The position numbers and the translations under genes were made by a program. Below are positions 6,862-14,129 of a DNA stretch of 14,129 bases, piece by piece. The notes beneath the pieces were generated by a model, which made no database searches, had not been told where the DNA came from, and was given only the letters and a program-made list of their open reading frames with translations. This DNA is from JBBRLG01 sp038231495 (GTDB taxonomy: Bacteria; Planctomycetota; Planctomycetia; Gemmatales; Gemmataceae). The stretch spans positions 1 to 14,129 of the forward strand of contig JBBRLG010000127.1 of NCBI GenBank assembly GCA_038231495.1. The letters run 5' to 3'. Each line of letters begins with the position of its first letter. Within the stretch, counting starts at the first letter, position 1.

Positions 6862-8726
6862 GGGGGGGGCACTCCTGGACCACCCAGATCAACGGCGTTG
6901 GTGACGGCGAAAAACCGGTGTCCCAACGCATCCAGCCCGACCTGTTTCACTGCGGCCACCAAGTCCACGTCGAACGGCTTACGCTTGCCGGTCTCCAAAT
7001 CCCACAAGCGTAGCGGCTGGCCGACGAGGGCAGCGCGCGGCCGCCCCGGCCCCCTGGATTGTTGAGTTTCAGAGACCACGAGCGTGCGGCCATCGCCGGA
7101 AATGCCAAACCACTCCACCTTTTTTTCGTCGGCGTCCAGGATCTGGCATTCCGCGCCCGTGGTCACGTCCCAACAGCGCAAATGAGAGCGGTCGGTTGCC
7201 AAAATCTTGGCACCCGGTAGAAATACCAAGTTGGTGAAGCCGACATACGATTTTCCGTGTCCTTCGATGGTGCGGACTTCCTTGCCACTTTCCACTTCCC
7301 AAACTTTTAGGAAGTCAACAATGTCGTCAACCAGAAAGCCCCGCTGGCCGGTAGCGGCCACGTACCGGCCATCTGGGGAAATGGCGCACCGACAGGCAGG
7401 GGTATGGGGACCGACTCCTTCTCCCGATCCCTGCGGGTTGAAATGGCCTATTAGCTTCCCGTTCCCCGTGTCCCAAATGCACAAGGTACTGTCCGCAGCA
7501 CACGTCACGGCCCGCTTCCCGTCCACTGTTAAATGAATTTCTGTCAACCCGTGCGATGGGGCTCCGGTAGAGTTTAAGTTGGCTTGCCTCCCACCGACTA
7601 ACTGGGGGTGTCCGGGAAACGGGCGGAGGAGTTCCTTTCCGGTCTTCAGGTCCCAAAGGCAGATTTGACCGTCTTCCAGGGCGGCGGCGACGGTCTTGCC
7701 GTCGGGTGAAAAGGCAGTGGCGCGGCAACCCACAATGGGCTCTCCGGTCAGCATTCGATGGTTTTCCCGATCGGCCAGGTCAACAACGAAGACACCCCCA
7801 TAGGCTGCCGCGAGGTGTTGGCCGTCGGGGGAAAAGGTTAATACTTCCGCCCTAACCTTATAGCGCTTGGAGGTCGGTTTCGCGGCGGTGAGGTCCCAAA
7901 CCAGGGTGCTAACCCGACCGCCGGCCGCCAACCGCTTGCCGTCCGGCGAAAAAGAGATTCCTGCGACGGACTCCTCATGACCCTCCAACTGGCGAATCTC
8001 TTTCCCCTTTTCAACGTCCCAAAGGCGCACGCTGCCGGTCGGGTCTTTTGGTGCGCCTGGGGGGCCTCCGTATTCGTTAAACTGGTCCGCCGAGGCCAAC
8101 ACCGTCCCGTCAGGCGAAAAGGCCAGGGCCGTGATCGCGTACTTGTGGCCCTTCAGGTCGTGCAACTTCTTACCGCTCCCGGTGTCCCAAATGAAAACGT
8201 CTTGGTCGTGGCTCACCGCCGCGCGCTTGCCATCGGGAGAAATGGCCACAATCGACTCATGGAAGTCAACGCCCTGGCGTAAGCTGCCAGTGAGTTGTTC
8301 GTCGAACTGAATTTTGCCGCTGGCGATATTCCAAATGGTAGCGCCCCGAGACAGCAGCTTGCCGTCAGGTGACAACTTGCCGCCGACATGCCACTGGCCG
8401 GCAACGGTTCGGATCGTTTTGCCCCTCTCGGCGTCCCAATAGCGGATGAGCGGATCGCCGGCTCCCGTGGAGACGATGGTTTTGCCCTGGTCTTGAAAAG
8501 CAACGTCGCAAGCGATACCAGCGTGCCGCAGATGCACGCAGCCAATGCGCGCGACGGCACCATTTGGGAGGGGATCGCCGTAGAAGTCCAGCCGCACCTT
8601 CGGCGGTTTGTCTGCTTCCGCTTTCTTCTCTTCGGCACGGACCGGCAACAGCCAGAAGGAACACGCCAGCGCGACGACGAAGGCAAGCAAGGCGACCAGG
8701 CGCGAATGAAGGCGCGGTAGGGACAT
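6783..8726 (-). CDS. Exported WD40 repeat protein, N-terminal frame (frameshifted)
   Basis: A 647-codon frame, genuine to about residue 621. The signal peptide is 1-31 (LVALLAFVVALACSFWLLP, cleavage after VRA). The opening FYGDPLPNGAVARIG is the family's typical entry to the first blade. Eleven blades are visible by their WD-type ends: RYWD, TIWN, FIWD, RLWD, LVWD, VVDL, CLWD, CIWD, KVWE, RCWD, RLWD. Many blades carry FSPDGK or ISPDGK. Three more follow in the shifted frame, giving fourteen, which fits two seven-bladed propellers. The last 26 residues (after VPPPAPKATES) are out-of-frame read-through. GGGAGG lies five bases before the ATG at 8726, supporting the start. The protein is probably periplasmic and a scaffold for protein contacts; no enzyme motif is seen. 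Upstream, 8836-8996 resembles the region before the HEAT gene. Confidence 0.88.
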   Translation of the reverse strand: MSLPRLHSRLVALLAFVVALACSFWLLPVRAEEKKAEADKPPKVRLDFYGDPLPNGAVARIGCVHLRHAGIACDVAFQDQGKTIVSTGAGDPLIRYWDAERGKTIRTVAGQWHVGGKLSPDGKLLSRGATIWNIASGKIQFDEQLTGSLRQGVDFHESIVAISPDGKRAAVSHDQDVFIWDTGSGKKLHDLKGHKYAITALAFSPDGTVLASADQFNEYGGPPGAPKDPTGSVRLWDVEKGKEIRQLEGHEESVAGISFSPDGKRLAAGGRVSTLVWDLTAAKPTSKRYKVRAEVLTFSPDGQHLAAAYGGVFVVDLADRENHRMLTGEPIVGCRATAFSPDGKTVAAALEDGQICLWDLKTGKELLRPFPGHPQLVGGRQANLNSTGAPSHGLTEIHLTVDGKRAVTCAADSTLCIWDTGNGKLIGHFNPQGSGEGVGPHTPACRCAISPDGRYVAATGQRGFLVDDIVDFLKVWEVESGKEVRTIEGHGKSYVGFTNLVFLPGAKILATDRSHLRCWDVTTGAECQILDADEKKVEWFGISGDGRTLVVSETQQSRGPGRPRAALVGQPLRLWDLETGKRKPFDVDLVAAVKQVGLDALGHRFFAVTNAVDLGGPGVPPPAPKATESGFGTRNPPASCESFGPRN

Positions 8727-8835
8727 GGCAACCTCCCGGATGAAGCGACAAAACGAGCCTTTGCCAGATACCGAGGCGCGGACAACGGACGAGGGTTTCA
8801 GGCCGTCGGGCTAACGGTCCATCCTACCTGATCGC

Positions 8836-8996
8836 TGACGAAATGTGACGCGCAAAGGCAACCCCGATTGTGGGATTGGTCCGCGTGATAGGTGAAAGCT
8901 GAACGACCGCGAAAGGGTTAGTCGAATTACCTCCTGTGCGTTTCGGCTACTCTTCCTCGCAACCATCCTAATCCGGTTGTAACGGCAAAGCAAGGG
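8836..8996 (-). promoter_or_regulatory. Conserved leader/promoter segment, copy A, upstream of the WD40 gene
   Basis: This segment aligns by eye along its whole length with 11988-12150, upstream of the HEAT gene. Shared exact blocks include GTGGGATTGGTC (8870-8881), CGCGAAAGGG (8908-8917) and ACCTCCTG-GCGTTT (8929-8943, one mismatch). In transcription direction it contains CAGGAGGT, a strong Shine-Dalgarno-like string with no ATG at the right distance. Spacing differs by single bases between the copies, so no reading frame is conserved, which points to a noncoding element. It starts 110 bases before the WD40 start codon. The 326-base gap at 8727-9052 holds nothing else I can identify. Confidence 0.55.
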
Positions 8997-9052
8997 GCGA
9001 TGGTGAATTATTTTCGACTTTTCTTCAATCCAGTTGCAAGGATAAGCTGACT

Positions 9053-11938
9053 TCATCCGTCGCCATTCTTCTCCCGCAGCTTCTCGATCGCCTTTTTTGC
9101 TGCTTCCCCAAACGGTTCCTCTTCATGTGCAACCGCTTCCAGCGCTGAAAGCACTTCATCCGATACTCGCCCAATTTTTGCGAGCGAATCGGCCGCATCC
9201 ACTCGTAGCGTCGTTGACTTTTTCTTGTCCCGCAAGATGTCGAGCAAGGTCGGAATTGCCTTCACGGCGCCACTGCCGATTCTTCCGAAACTATTAACGG
9301 CTAATTGAAGGGTCTTCTCGGAATAATGATCAGGGGCCACCGCCGGATAGGGCGCATTCATCACTTTTACTATCGCGGGAACGGCTTCCTCTGCTTCCGC
9401 GCCAAGACTTGCTAAACCATTGATAGCGCCTGGTCGGATGTTCCAGTCGTCGAGCGCCTCAATAAGCACCGGCACGACCCTTTTGTCTCCTTTTCCTGCG
9501 ACCCCAAGCGCAATTGCCGCCAGATAGCGAACCTCTTGATTCTTGTCTTTTTTCAGCGCTTCCAACAAGGCGGAAATGGCAGCCTTTGGTGCCGGTTTAT
9601 AGTCTATTAAGGTATAGACCGTCATACGCCTTACCGCTTGGTCGGAATCATGAAGTGCATAGATCAGCCCGGGTATGACCGTGTCCGTTTTCGGCGCGAT
9701 ACCCTGGAGCATGTTGGCCGCCGTTAACCGCACCTTGGCATCTTCATCCTTCAAAGCCGCTGCAATTGCCTCCGTCGCGACCTTCGAGTGAAATGCCGTC
9801 AAATCCATTACGGCTTGCGCACGCACCTTGGGGTCTTTATCCTTCGCCGCCATTAGCGTGGCAGGGAATGATTCCGAACCGACTGTCAGCAGCGTTTCCT
9901 TGGCCAACTGGCGCATTCCTGTCTCCGGATCATTCGCGGCAACCTCGGTCAATTCCGAGATGGCGTCCACCGCGCGGCCGCGCAGCTTGCCCAGGAAGTC
10001 GAGCGACCGCTGCCGCTCCCAGACTTCCTTGCTCCGCAACCCGTGCAGGCGATGTTCCACGGAATAAACCAGGTCTAAGGCCTCCGGGTAAGGGGCGTCA
10101 AACCCAAGACGGATCAGGTTCAGACAGACACGCATCCCGGTAAGCCGTCGCTCGCTCAACGTTTCCCAAACCACCCGGAATTTCGGATGCGTCCCGCCGT
10201 ATTCCATCCAGGCGGTGCCGTCCTGGAGGATTTCTACGACTTGACCGTCCCCGGCGACCAGCGTGTTACCGTTCCGCAACCGCGTTGCCTGAAATGCGCT
10301 GGGCATAGCGTAATGCCAAACCTTGTTACCCAGGGCGCCAATCTCGCGGACGCCCGGCGGCGCATTGTTGGGGGGAGGAGCGCCGTCCGTGTGGTGGACC
10401 CCGGCGAGGAGGAATCGGCCGCCGGGCAGGGCTTCGATGCTCCAATCCTCCTGCAAGCTCTTTGCCCCATAGATGGCGTTGCGGGTCGCGATCGCGCCCG
10501 TCGTCGGGTCCCATTCGGAGCAATAGCCCAGCCCTTTTTTGGGGTCGTTGGACGCAAACAACACGTTGCCATTCGCCAGTTTGCGCGGTCGGTGGAATAT
10601 TTCCTCATGAACATTCGGCGCTAATTGGCGGAACCGCTCCGCCGTGTATACTTCCACGCCGTCCGCGGTAACTTCGGCGAACGCGCATTCGGCTTCGCCG
10701 ATGAACGTGTTGCCGTTGGCCAGCCGCTGGCACGTCACCGGACTTGTCAACTTCTTGTACTGCCAGCGGATCGCGCCATTGAGGTCGCGTTCCGTGACGC
10801 CGCGCTTTTCGCCTTGGCCGGCACCCGGACATTCCGCGATCAGCACGCGGTTGTTCGCCAGCAGCCGCGCTTCGACCGGGTGCGCCAACTTGTCCAGCTG
10901 CCAGCGCGTGCGCCCGTTGCAGCCGATGACCCAAACGGACCCGTTCTCGTGCCCTTTGCCCCCGTCGCAAAGAAGGATCAGGCCGGGCCGGCGCGGCTCC
11001 TTGTCCAGGGCGGCGACATCGACCTTGGCACCATTCGCCTGCCACCAAACCTGCCACGCCTTGTGGCACTCTTTGCGGGTCGCCGCCTCGCCCCGGCCAA
11101 CGGTCGGTGCCGGGGCGTCCGCGCCCGCGAGCCAGTGCAGCAGCTCTTCCGCCTGCCAGGCCACGTCCACCGGCGCGTCAACGAGCAATGCCGTCAGCGT
11201 CGGGACGCCGCCCTTGTCCTGCGCGCCGAGCAAGCCTTGTGCAGCCCGCAGCCGCACCTGCGGTTCCGCGTCGTCCAACAACTTGCGCACGTCGTCGTGC
11301 TGGGCGTTGCTGCCGCGCCGGCCGACGATACACGCCGCCAGCGCCCGCCGCGACGGGTTGGCGTCCGTCAGCGCCTTGACCAGTGCCGGGTCCGGCATCA
11401 TTTGCTGAACCGTCAGGGCGTCCAGGCCGAACCAGATTTCTTCCTCCAAGTCCGGGTCGTAAGCCGCGAACGGCAGGTAACGCACCAGTGCCTCCGCCGC
11501 GCCCTTGGCCCGCTGCTTTAGCAGCAACCGCACCACGGCAAGCGGTCGTCCCGAACCGCCGTCGCGCTCCACGGCAGTCACACACTCCGTCGCACGGCGA
11601 GCGATTTCCTTGTCCTCGTCCTTCGCGGCCTTGCGCAAAGCCGGCAACGCCGGGGGACCGACCGCGACCAACCGTTTGGAAGCGTCCTGGCGCTGGGCAA
11701 AATCCTTGTGGCCGAGTTGGGGTATCAGCGCGTCGATCCGTTTGAGATCGTCTTCCGACGAGTGCGCACGCAGGTACGAAAGCAGGCTATTGGCGTCGGT
11801 TTTGAGGTCGCCCTGTTCGAGGAGGAGCTTGTCCGGGTTGGTGGTCTTGGCCGGCTCGCCGCCGGTGCCAGAAAGGCAGGCGATCAAAACGGTACCTACC
11901 AGAATGAGCGCGCACCGAGTCCACAGTCCGAAACGCAT
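9053..11938 (-). CDS. Lipoprotein with HEAT repeats flanking a beta-propeller
   Basis: A 961-residue protein. The frame is open to 12013, but the ATG at 11938 has GAGGAG seven bases upstream, and it gives a clean lipoprotein signal (ALILVGTVLIAC; lipobox L18-I19-A20-C21). Three parts follow. About 45-290 are HEAT/armadillo-like helices (LIPQLGHKDFAQRQDASKRL, DDAEPQVRLRAAQGLLGA). About 315-590 is a propeller of repeated short strands with the NGNT motif (RLANGNTFIGEAE, LANGNVLFASND, RLRNGNTLVAGDG), like arylsulfotransferase- or NHL-type propellers. About 650-955 are classical HEAT repeats (DKDPKVRAQAVMDL, KDEDAKVRLTAANML, HDSDQAVRRMTVYTL). It is probably membrane-anchored on the periplasmic side and used for protein-protein contacts. 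No catalytic motif is seen. It has its own upstream leader (11988-12150), shared with the WD40 gene downstream, and no clear terminator. Confidence 0.9.
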   Translation of the reverse strand: MRFGLWTRCALILVGTVLIACLSGTGGEPAKTTNPDKLLLEQGDLKTDANSLLSYLRAHSSEDDLKRIDALIPQLGHKDFAQRQDASKRLVAVGPPALPALRKAAKDEDKEIARRATECVTAVERDGGSGRPLAVVRLLLKQRAKGAAEALVRYLPFAAYDPDLEEEIWFGLDALTVQQMMPDPALVKALTDANPSRRALAACIVGRRGSNAQHDDVRKLLDDAEPQVRLRAAQGLLGAQDKGGVPTLTALLVDAPVDVAWQAEELLHWLAGADAPAPTVGRGEAATRKECHKAWQVWWQANGAKVDVAALDKEPRRPGLILLCDGGKGHENGSVWVIGCNGRTRWQLDKLAHPVEARLLANNRVLIAECPGAGQGEKRGVTERDLNGAIRWQYKKLTSPVTCQRLANGNTFIGEAECAFAEVTADGVEVYTAERFRQLAPNVHEEIFHRPRKLANGNVLFASNDPKKGLGYCSEWDPTTGAIATRNAIYGAKSLQEDWSIEALPGGRFLLAGVHHTDGAPPPNNAPPGVREIGALGNKVWHYAMPSAFQATRLRNGNTLVAGDGQVVEILQDGTAWMEYGGTHPKFRVVWETLSERRLTGMRVCLNLIRLGFDAPYPEALDLVYSVEHRLHGLRSKEVWERQRSLDFLGKLRGRAVDAISELTEVAANDPETGMRQLAKETLLTVGSESFPATLMAAKDKDPKVRAQAVMDLTAFHSKVATEAIAAALKDEDAKVRLTAANMLQGIAPKTDTVIPGLIYALHDSDQAVRRMTVYTLIDYKPAPKAAISALLEALKKDKNQEVRYLAAIALGVAGKGDKRVVPVLIEALDDWNIRPGAINGLASLGAEAEEAVPAIVKVMNAPYPAVAPDHYSEKTLQLAVNSFGRIGSGAVKAIPTLLDILRDKKKSTTLRVDAADSLAKIGRVSDEVLSALEAVAHEEEPFGEAAKKAIEKLREKNGDG

Positions 11939-11987
11939 GGCAACTCTCCTCATTTGCAGAACGCCAGCTGCGCGGTTCGCGGCTGCC

Positions 11988-12150
11988 TGACGCAACGTGA
12001 AATGCAAAATCAACCCTGCCGGGTGGGATTGGTCTGCCGGATAAGCGAGTCTGAACGGGCGCGAAAGGGGGCCGGAAAACCTCCTGCGCGTTTGGGCACT
12101 TCTTCCTGGGGGTGCATGGTAAGCCGGTCGTAGCGATTAGGCAAGAGTAG
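11988..12150 (-). promoter_or_regulatory. Conserved leader/promoter segment, copy B, upstream of the HEAT gene
   Basis: This is the partner of 8836-8996. Matching blocks are GTGGGATTGGTC (12023-12034), CGCGAAAGGG (12060-12069) and ACCTCCTGCGCGTTT (12079-12093). It begins 50 bases before the HEAT gene start. A 35-codon frame (MHPQEEVPKRAGG...) exists here but is not kept in copy A, where a one-base indel between the ATG and AAACGC changes the frame. Its far end adjoins the inverted-repeat element at 12161. Confidence 0.55.
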
Positions 12151-12160
12151 AAGGCAAGTT

Positions 12161-12294
12161 GTAACCGTTCACTCCCCCCTTACGAAGGGGGGCGGGGGAG
12201 TGGAGTGGACGCTAGGACTGTTAAACTCAACCGTTCTTACCCCCCCCCCGCCCCCCCTTCGTAAGGGGGGGAGAAGTTGCCGGTGAACGGTTAC
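12161..12294. mobile_element. MITE-like inverted-repeat element ending the vapC frame
   Basis: GTAACCGTTCAC (12161-12172) is the exact reverse complement of 12283-12294. Inward, both arms continue with TCCCCCCTTACGAAGGGGGG and a further G-rich tract, interrupted only by a ten-base insertion (12273-12282) in the right arm. A centre of about 40 bases separates the arms. There is no coding capacity and no clear target duplication at the flanks. The right end supplies the TAA stop of the truncated toxin at 12291-12593. C-runs of up to nine or more bases (12240-12249) may be length-variable. Confidence 0.7.
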
Positions 12295-12593
12295 TCAGGG
12301 ATTTCGGCCCTGGGAACCAGGTCCAGCGCCTGGGCGACTTCGAGCGTGAGGGGAAGCACTTCGAGGGGTTCGGCCGGGTCGGTCGCAAGCGCGATGAGTC
12401 GAGGAAGAACCCCTGAGGAGGGGAACGACCACTTTCCGGCGAGGTAGTTCACCTCGACCAGGGTGATCGCCGAGATGTAGAGCTTGCCCGACGCAATGGC
12501 GGCGGTCAGGGCCGCGTCGGCCGCAGGGGACAGTCTCGCAATGTCGTAGAGAAACCACACGACCGAATGCGTATCCGCGCGAACATCGTTCAT
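12291..12593 (-). pseudogene. vapC: VapC-like PIN-domain toxin, truncated at the C-terminus
   Basis: 100 residues; the family is usually 125-135. The first PIN acidic residue is D7 in RADTHSVVWFL, followed by ARLSPAADAAL as in many VapC ribonucleases. The second acidic position is E47 in SAITLVEVNYLAGK. The protein stops at PRAEIPE, just where relatives go on into the helix carrying the remaining acidic residues (typically DxPDRIIAATA, then a TRD motif). The TAA stop is formed by the end of the inverted-repeat element at 12161-12294, so the missing part was probably removed or displaced by that insertion. No continuation is found on the element's other side. Without the last acidic residues the nuclease is expected to be inactive. 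The ATG overlaps the antitoxin stop by four bases (ATGA). Confidence is high for the PIN family, moderate for loss of function. Confidence 0.82.
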
Positions 12594-12862
12594 GACTGCT
12601 CAGGCTCGGGGAAAGCACGAGGGAAGTTCGCCCACGCTTCCCGTTGGGCCTCGTCGATGTCTTCCTTCGGGATGGAGAGCTGCAAGTCGGCGAACCGTCC
12701 AATCAGGGACGGCCGCGGTTGCGTTGCCTTGGGCTGGTCTTCCTTCGGCTGTCCTTCGCGGAGCGCTTCGACGAGATGCTTGATGCTCTGAACGACCGGT
12801 TCCGGCAAACCGGCCAGGTTCACGATGGTCGAGGTCGGGGTGTTGGTGATGTCGGTAGCCAT
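12590..12862 (-). CDS. Probable antitoxin of the VapBC-like pair
   Basis: 90 residues, immediately before and overlapping the PIN-domain gene by ATGA, the classical antitoxin-toxin arrangement. Residues 13-36 (TIVNLAGLPEPVVQSIKHLV) fit a short strand and helix of the kind used for DNA binding or dimer formation. A Pro/Gln-rich linker follows, then SLIGRFADLQLSIPKEDIDE and REAWANF, a C-terminal tail of the sort that wraps the toxin. No named antitoxin fold is certain. The ATG at 12862 has no clear ribosome site, so the start could be leaderless or weak. If the toxin is dead, this antitoxin may now be a relic or still able to neutralise related toxins. Confidence 0.7.
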   Translation of the reverse strand: MATDITNTPTSTIVNLAGLPEPVVQSIKHLVEALREGQPKEDQPKATQPRPSLIGRFADLQLSIPKEDIDEAQREAWANFPRAFPEPEQS

Positions 12863-12989
12863 CTATTCATGATACGGCGGATCGGGGTCGGCGTCCGCAG
12901 CAGCTTCGCCGCACCCAATCGGTTCTGGAAGGAAGGCTATCCGGGTTAGCCGAGGGGAGAAAAACCCTTCCGTGAGACTACTTTGTGGG

Positions 12990-13227
12990 TTACGCCTTTT
13001 CCTCGCTGCCGTTCGTCAAGAGCCACTGGTGACAGAGGTCTGCCACCTTGATGACGACGGGCAGATCGTTCTTGCCGAAGCTGTCCGAACGCGCCCCGTT
13101 GTCGCGGTCATCCTTATAGATGCGCGACAGGGTGACGTTCGGGTCGTTCGGGATTGCTTCACCCCGCTTTCTGGAGCTTGGCGTCGAACGCGGTGGGGAG
13201 GTCGTAACCGTAGTCGCTACTACCTCC
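12990..13227 (-). pseudogene. Decayed remnant of a small conserved planctomycete protein
   Basis: A protein-like minus-strand stretch without a start codon. It ends at a TAA (12990-12992) and its last 50 or so residues read NDPNVTLSRIYKDDRDNGAR, then SDSFGKNDLPVVIKVADLCH and QWLLTNGSEEKA. That pattern (VT-SR-YKD, SDSFG-DDL, VAD-AH-W) matches my recollection of small, roughly 90-110-residue proteins common in planctomycetes; I know no function for them. Upstream, another frame gives SSDYGYDLPTAFDAKLQKAG and stops at 13159-13161. Removing one base from the GGGG run at 13162-13165 would join the two as KAGEAIPNDPNV, suggesting a frameshift. No start or ribosome site is found up to 13289. The flanking 12863-12989 and 13228-13289 hold nothing I can name. 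Confidence 0.5.
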
Positions 13228-13289
13228 TCAAGGTGGTCCTCTCGGAGTCCGGAGACCCTATTCGTACCCGTCCCCTTTTCCCGTCCTCA

Positions 13290-14129
13290 TCACACCACTA
13301 CGCTCAGCACCAGCCCCGTGCCATCGTAGGCGATGTCCCAGCGGAATCCTGCTGCCAAAGTGGGCAGGTTCAGGACGCTAAAGGTTCCCGTTCGACTGCT
13401 CGCCTGGACGACCCGGAAGCTATTGCCCAGTGCGGGCACAAAGCCGTTCGCCAAGGTGACGTTGAGCGTGCCGTCGAGCGTCGCGCTGCCGGTGATCTTG
13501 AGCTGGTCATACAGCGTTCCCGGCGAGTTGCCGCCCAGGTCGATGTTGAGGACTCCCACGCCTGACTGCGTGTAATTGCCGGTGATATTGAGAATGCCCA
13601 GGGGACTACCAGGTCGAACCAACGCGCCATTGACCACGTTGCCGGTGATGGTTCCGGCTCCTTGGAGGATGCTTCCCGTGGCAAGTTCCAGCGAACCTGT
13701 CACGGTCCCGTTCGATTGCAGGGTCACCATGACGTTTGAGACCAGGGTGTTGGCCGTGTTGACAAGAATCGAGCCGCCGTTCTTGGGGTTGAGCGAGGAG
13801 AAGCGGTCCTCGCCGGTGCCGTCGCCGCCGGCGTAGGCGTCGCGCAGGCTGACCAGACTGGAGAGATTCACTACGCTGGCGGGGCCGTCAGCGGTGACGC
13901 TGATGGCGCGGTAACGCTGGTCCCCGGCGGCGGTGTCCTGCATCTGGGTGACGCGGCGCAGGTCCACCTGGCCGCCGTTGAGCGCCTCGATGACGATGTT
14001 GGAGTTGTAGTTGAGGCTGTTGTTGGTGATGCTGGTCAAATTGCCCAGATCCAGCACGCTGCCGGTGCCCGAGGCGCGGAAGGTGCGGTACTGCGAGTTG
14101 GCCGTGGCCGCGTGGTCGTAGCTGGTCGC
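13290..14129 (-). CDS. C-terminal part of a surface/autotransporter-like repeat protein (5' end outside window)
   Basis: The frame is open from the window edge to the TGA at 13290-13292, giving 279 residues with no stop and no believable start, so the gene begins beyond 14129. The visible N-terminal half carries beta-solenoid repeats of about 40 residues: GSVLDLGNLTSI, GGQVDLRRVTQM, ASVVNLSSLVSL, GSILVNTANTL. The end is an autotransporter-associated beta-strand module: LELATGSILQGAGTITGNVV, RPGSPLGILNITGNYTQSG, GVLNIDLGGN, then QLKITGSATLDGTLNVTL and a closing GFRWDIAYDGTGLVLSVVV. This final module closely resembles the end of the gene at 2736-5792. It is probably an extracellular adhesin or surface-layer protein (inference). 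No clear terminator is seen after the stop. Confidence 0.88.
   Translation of the reverse strand, partial: ATSYDHAATANSQYRTFRASGTGSVLDLGNLTSITNNSLNYNSNIVIEALNGGQVDLRRVTQMQDTAAGDQRYRAISVTADGPASVVNLSSLVSLRDAYAGGDGTGEDRFSSLNPKNGGSILVNTANTLVSNVMVTLQSNGTVTGSLELATGSILQGAGTITGNVVNGALVRPGSPLGILNITGNYTQSGVGVLNIDLGGNSPGTLYDQLKITGSATLDGTLNVTLANGFVPALGNSFRVVQASSRTGTFSVLNLPTLAAGFRWDIAYDGTGLVLSVVV

Noticed and set aside
8811..9056. 81-codon minus-strand frame before the WD40 gene
   Set aside because: It covers leader copy A; the similarity to copy B is kept in DNA but not in frame, so it is unlikely to be coding.
11939..12013. Upstream start at 12013 for the HEAT lipoprotein
   Set aside because: It would begin inside the shared leader and bury the lipoprotein signal; the ATG at 11938 has GAGGAG and gives a proper lipobox.
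12008..12118. 35-codon frame (MHPQEEVPKRAGG...) in leader copy B as a leader peptide
   Set aside because: A one-base indel in copy A breaks the frame, so the peptide is not conserved.
12171..12272. C- and G-rich runs with TTACGAAGG as a CRISPR or tandem array
   Set aside because: They are the two arms of one inverted repeat, with no spacer-repeat periodicity.

Overview
The window looks like part of the chromosome of a planctomycete, most likely a member of the Gemmataceae. The grounds are high G+C, and several large exported proteins of kinds typical of that group: a PQQ/BamB-type beta-propeller, a WD40 protein ending in HEAT-like repeats, a HEAT/propeller lipoprotein, and a surface beta-helix protein with the N-terminal motif LEVLEDRVALT. 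Interspersed repeats and palindromes are frequent. Every gene I can support reads on the minus strand. I see no tRNA, rRNA or CRISPR array.

Layout from left to right. Positions 3-65 hold a perfect palindrome just downstream of an exported PQQ-like propeller gene (88-1401). Positions 1402-2735 are gene-poor: a doubtful small secreted protein running into an interspersed repeat, a cluster of ACCCTTGCCAA inverted repeats, and a 200-bp element (2046-2245) with 13-bp terminal inverted repeats and an exact 8-bp flanking direct repeat, which looks like a MITE with its target-site duplication. A terminator (2641-2681) then closes a 1018-residue surface protein (2736-5792). A WD40 gene (6001-8726) is broken by a frameshift in a run of eight C. 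Next comes a HEAT/propeller/HEAT lipoprotein (9053-11938). The WD40 and HEAT genes share a roughly 160-bp upstream segment (8836-8996 and 11988-12150) that is similar in DNA but not in reading frame, so it may be a common promoter/leader. A VapBC-like pair follows (12291-12862). Its toxin is cut short exactly where a 134-bp inverted-repeat element (12161-12294) supplies the stop codon. A decayed gene remnant (12990-13227) and the C-terminal part of a second surface protein (13290-14129, running off the window) complete the region.

The genes do not form an obvious pathway. The common theme is exported repeat proteins, propellers and beta-solenoids, probably acting in the periplasm or at the cell surface. 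The two surface proteins end in the same type of C-terminal module. The two genes with the shared leader are candidates for co-regulation. The segments between genes show repeated insertion and decay. The best candidates for something undescribed are the 2046-2245 element, the shared leader, and the toxin truncated by an inverted-repeat element.
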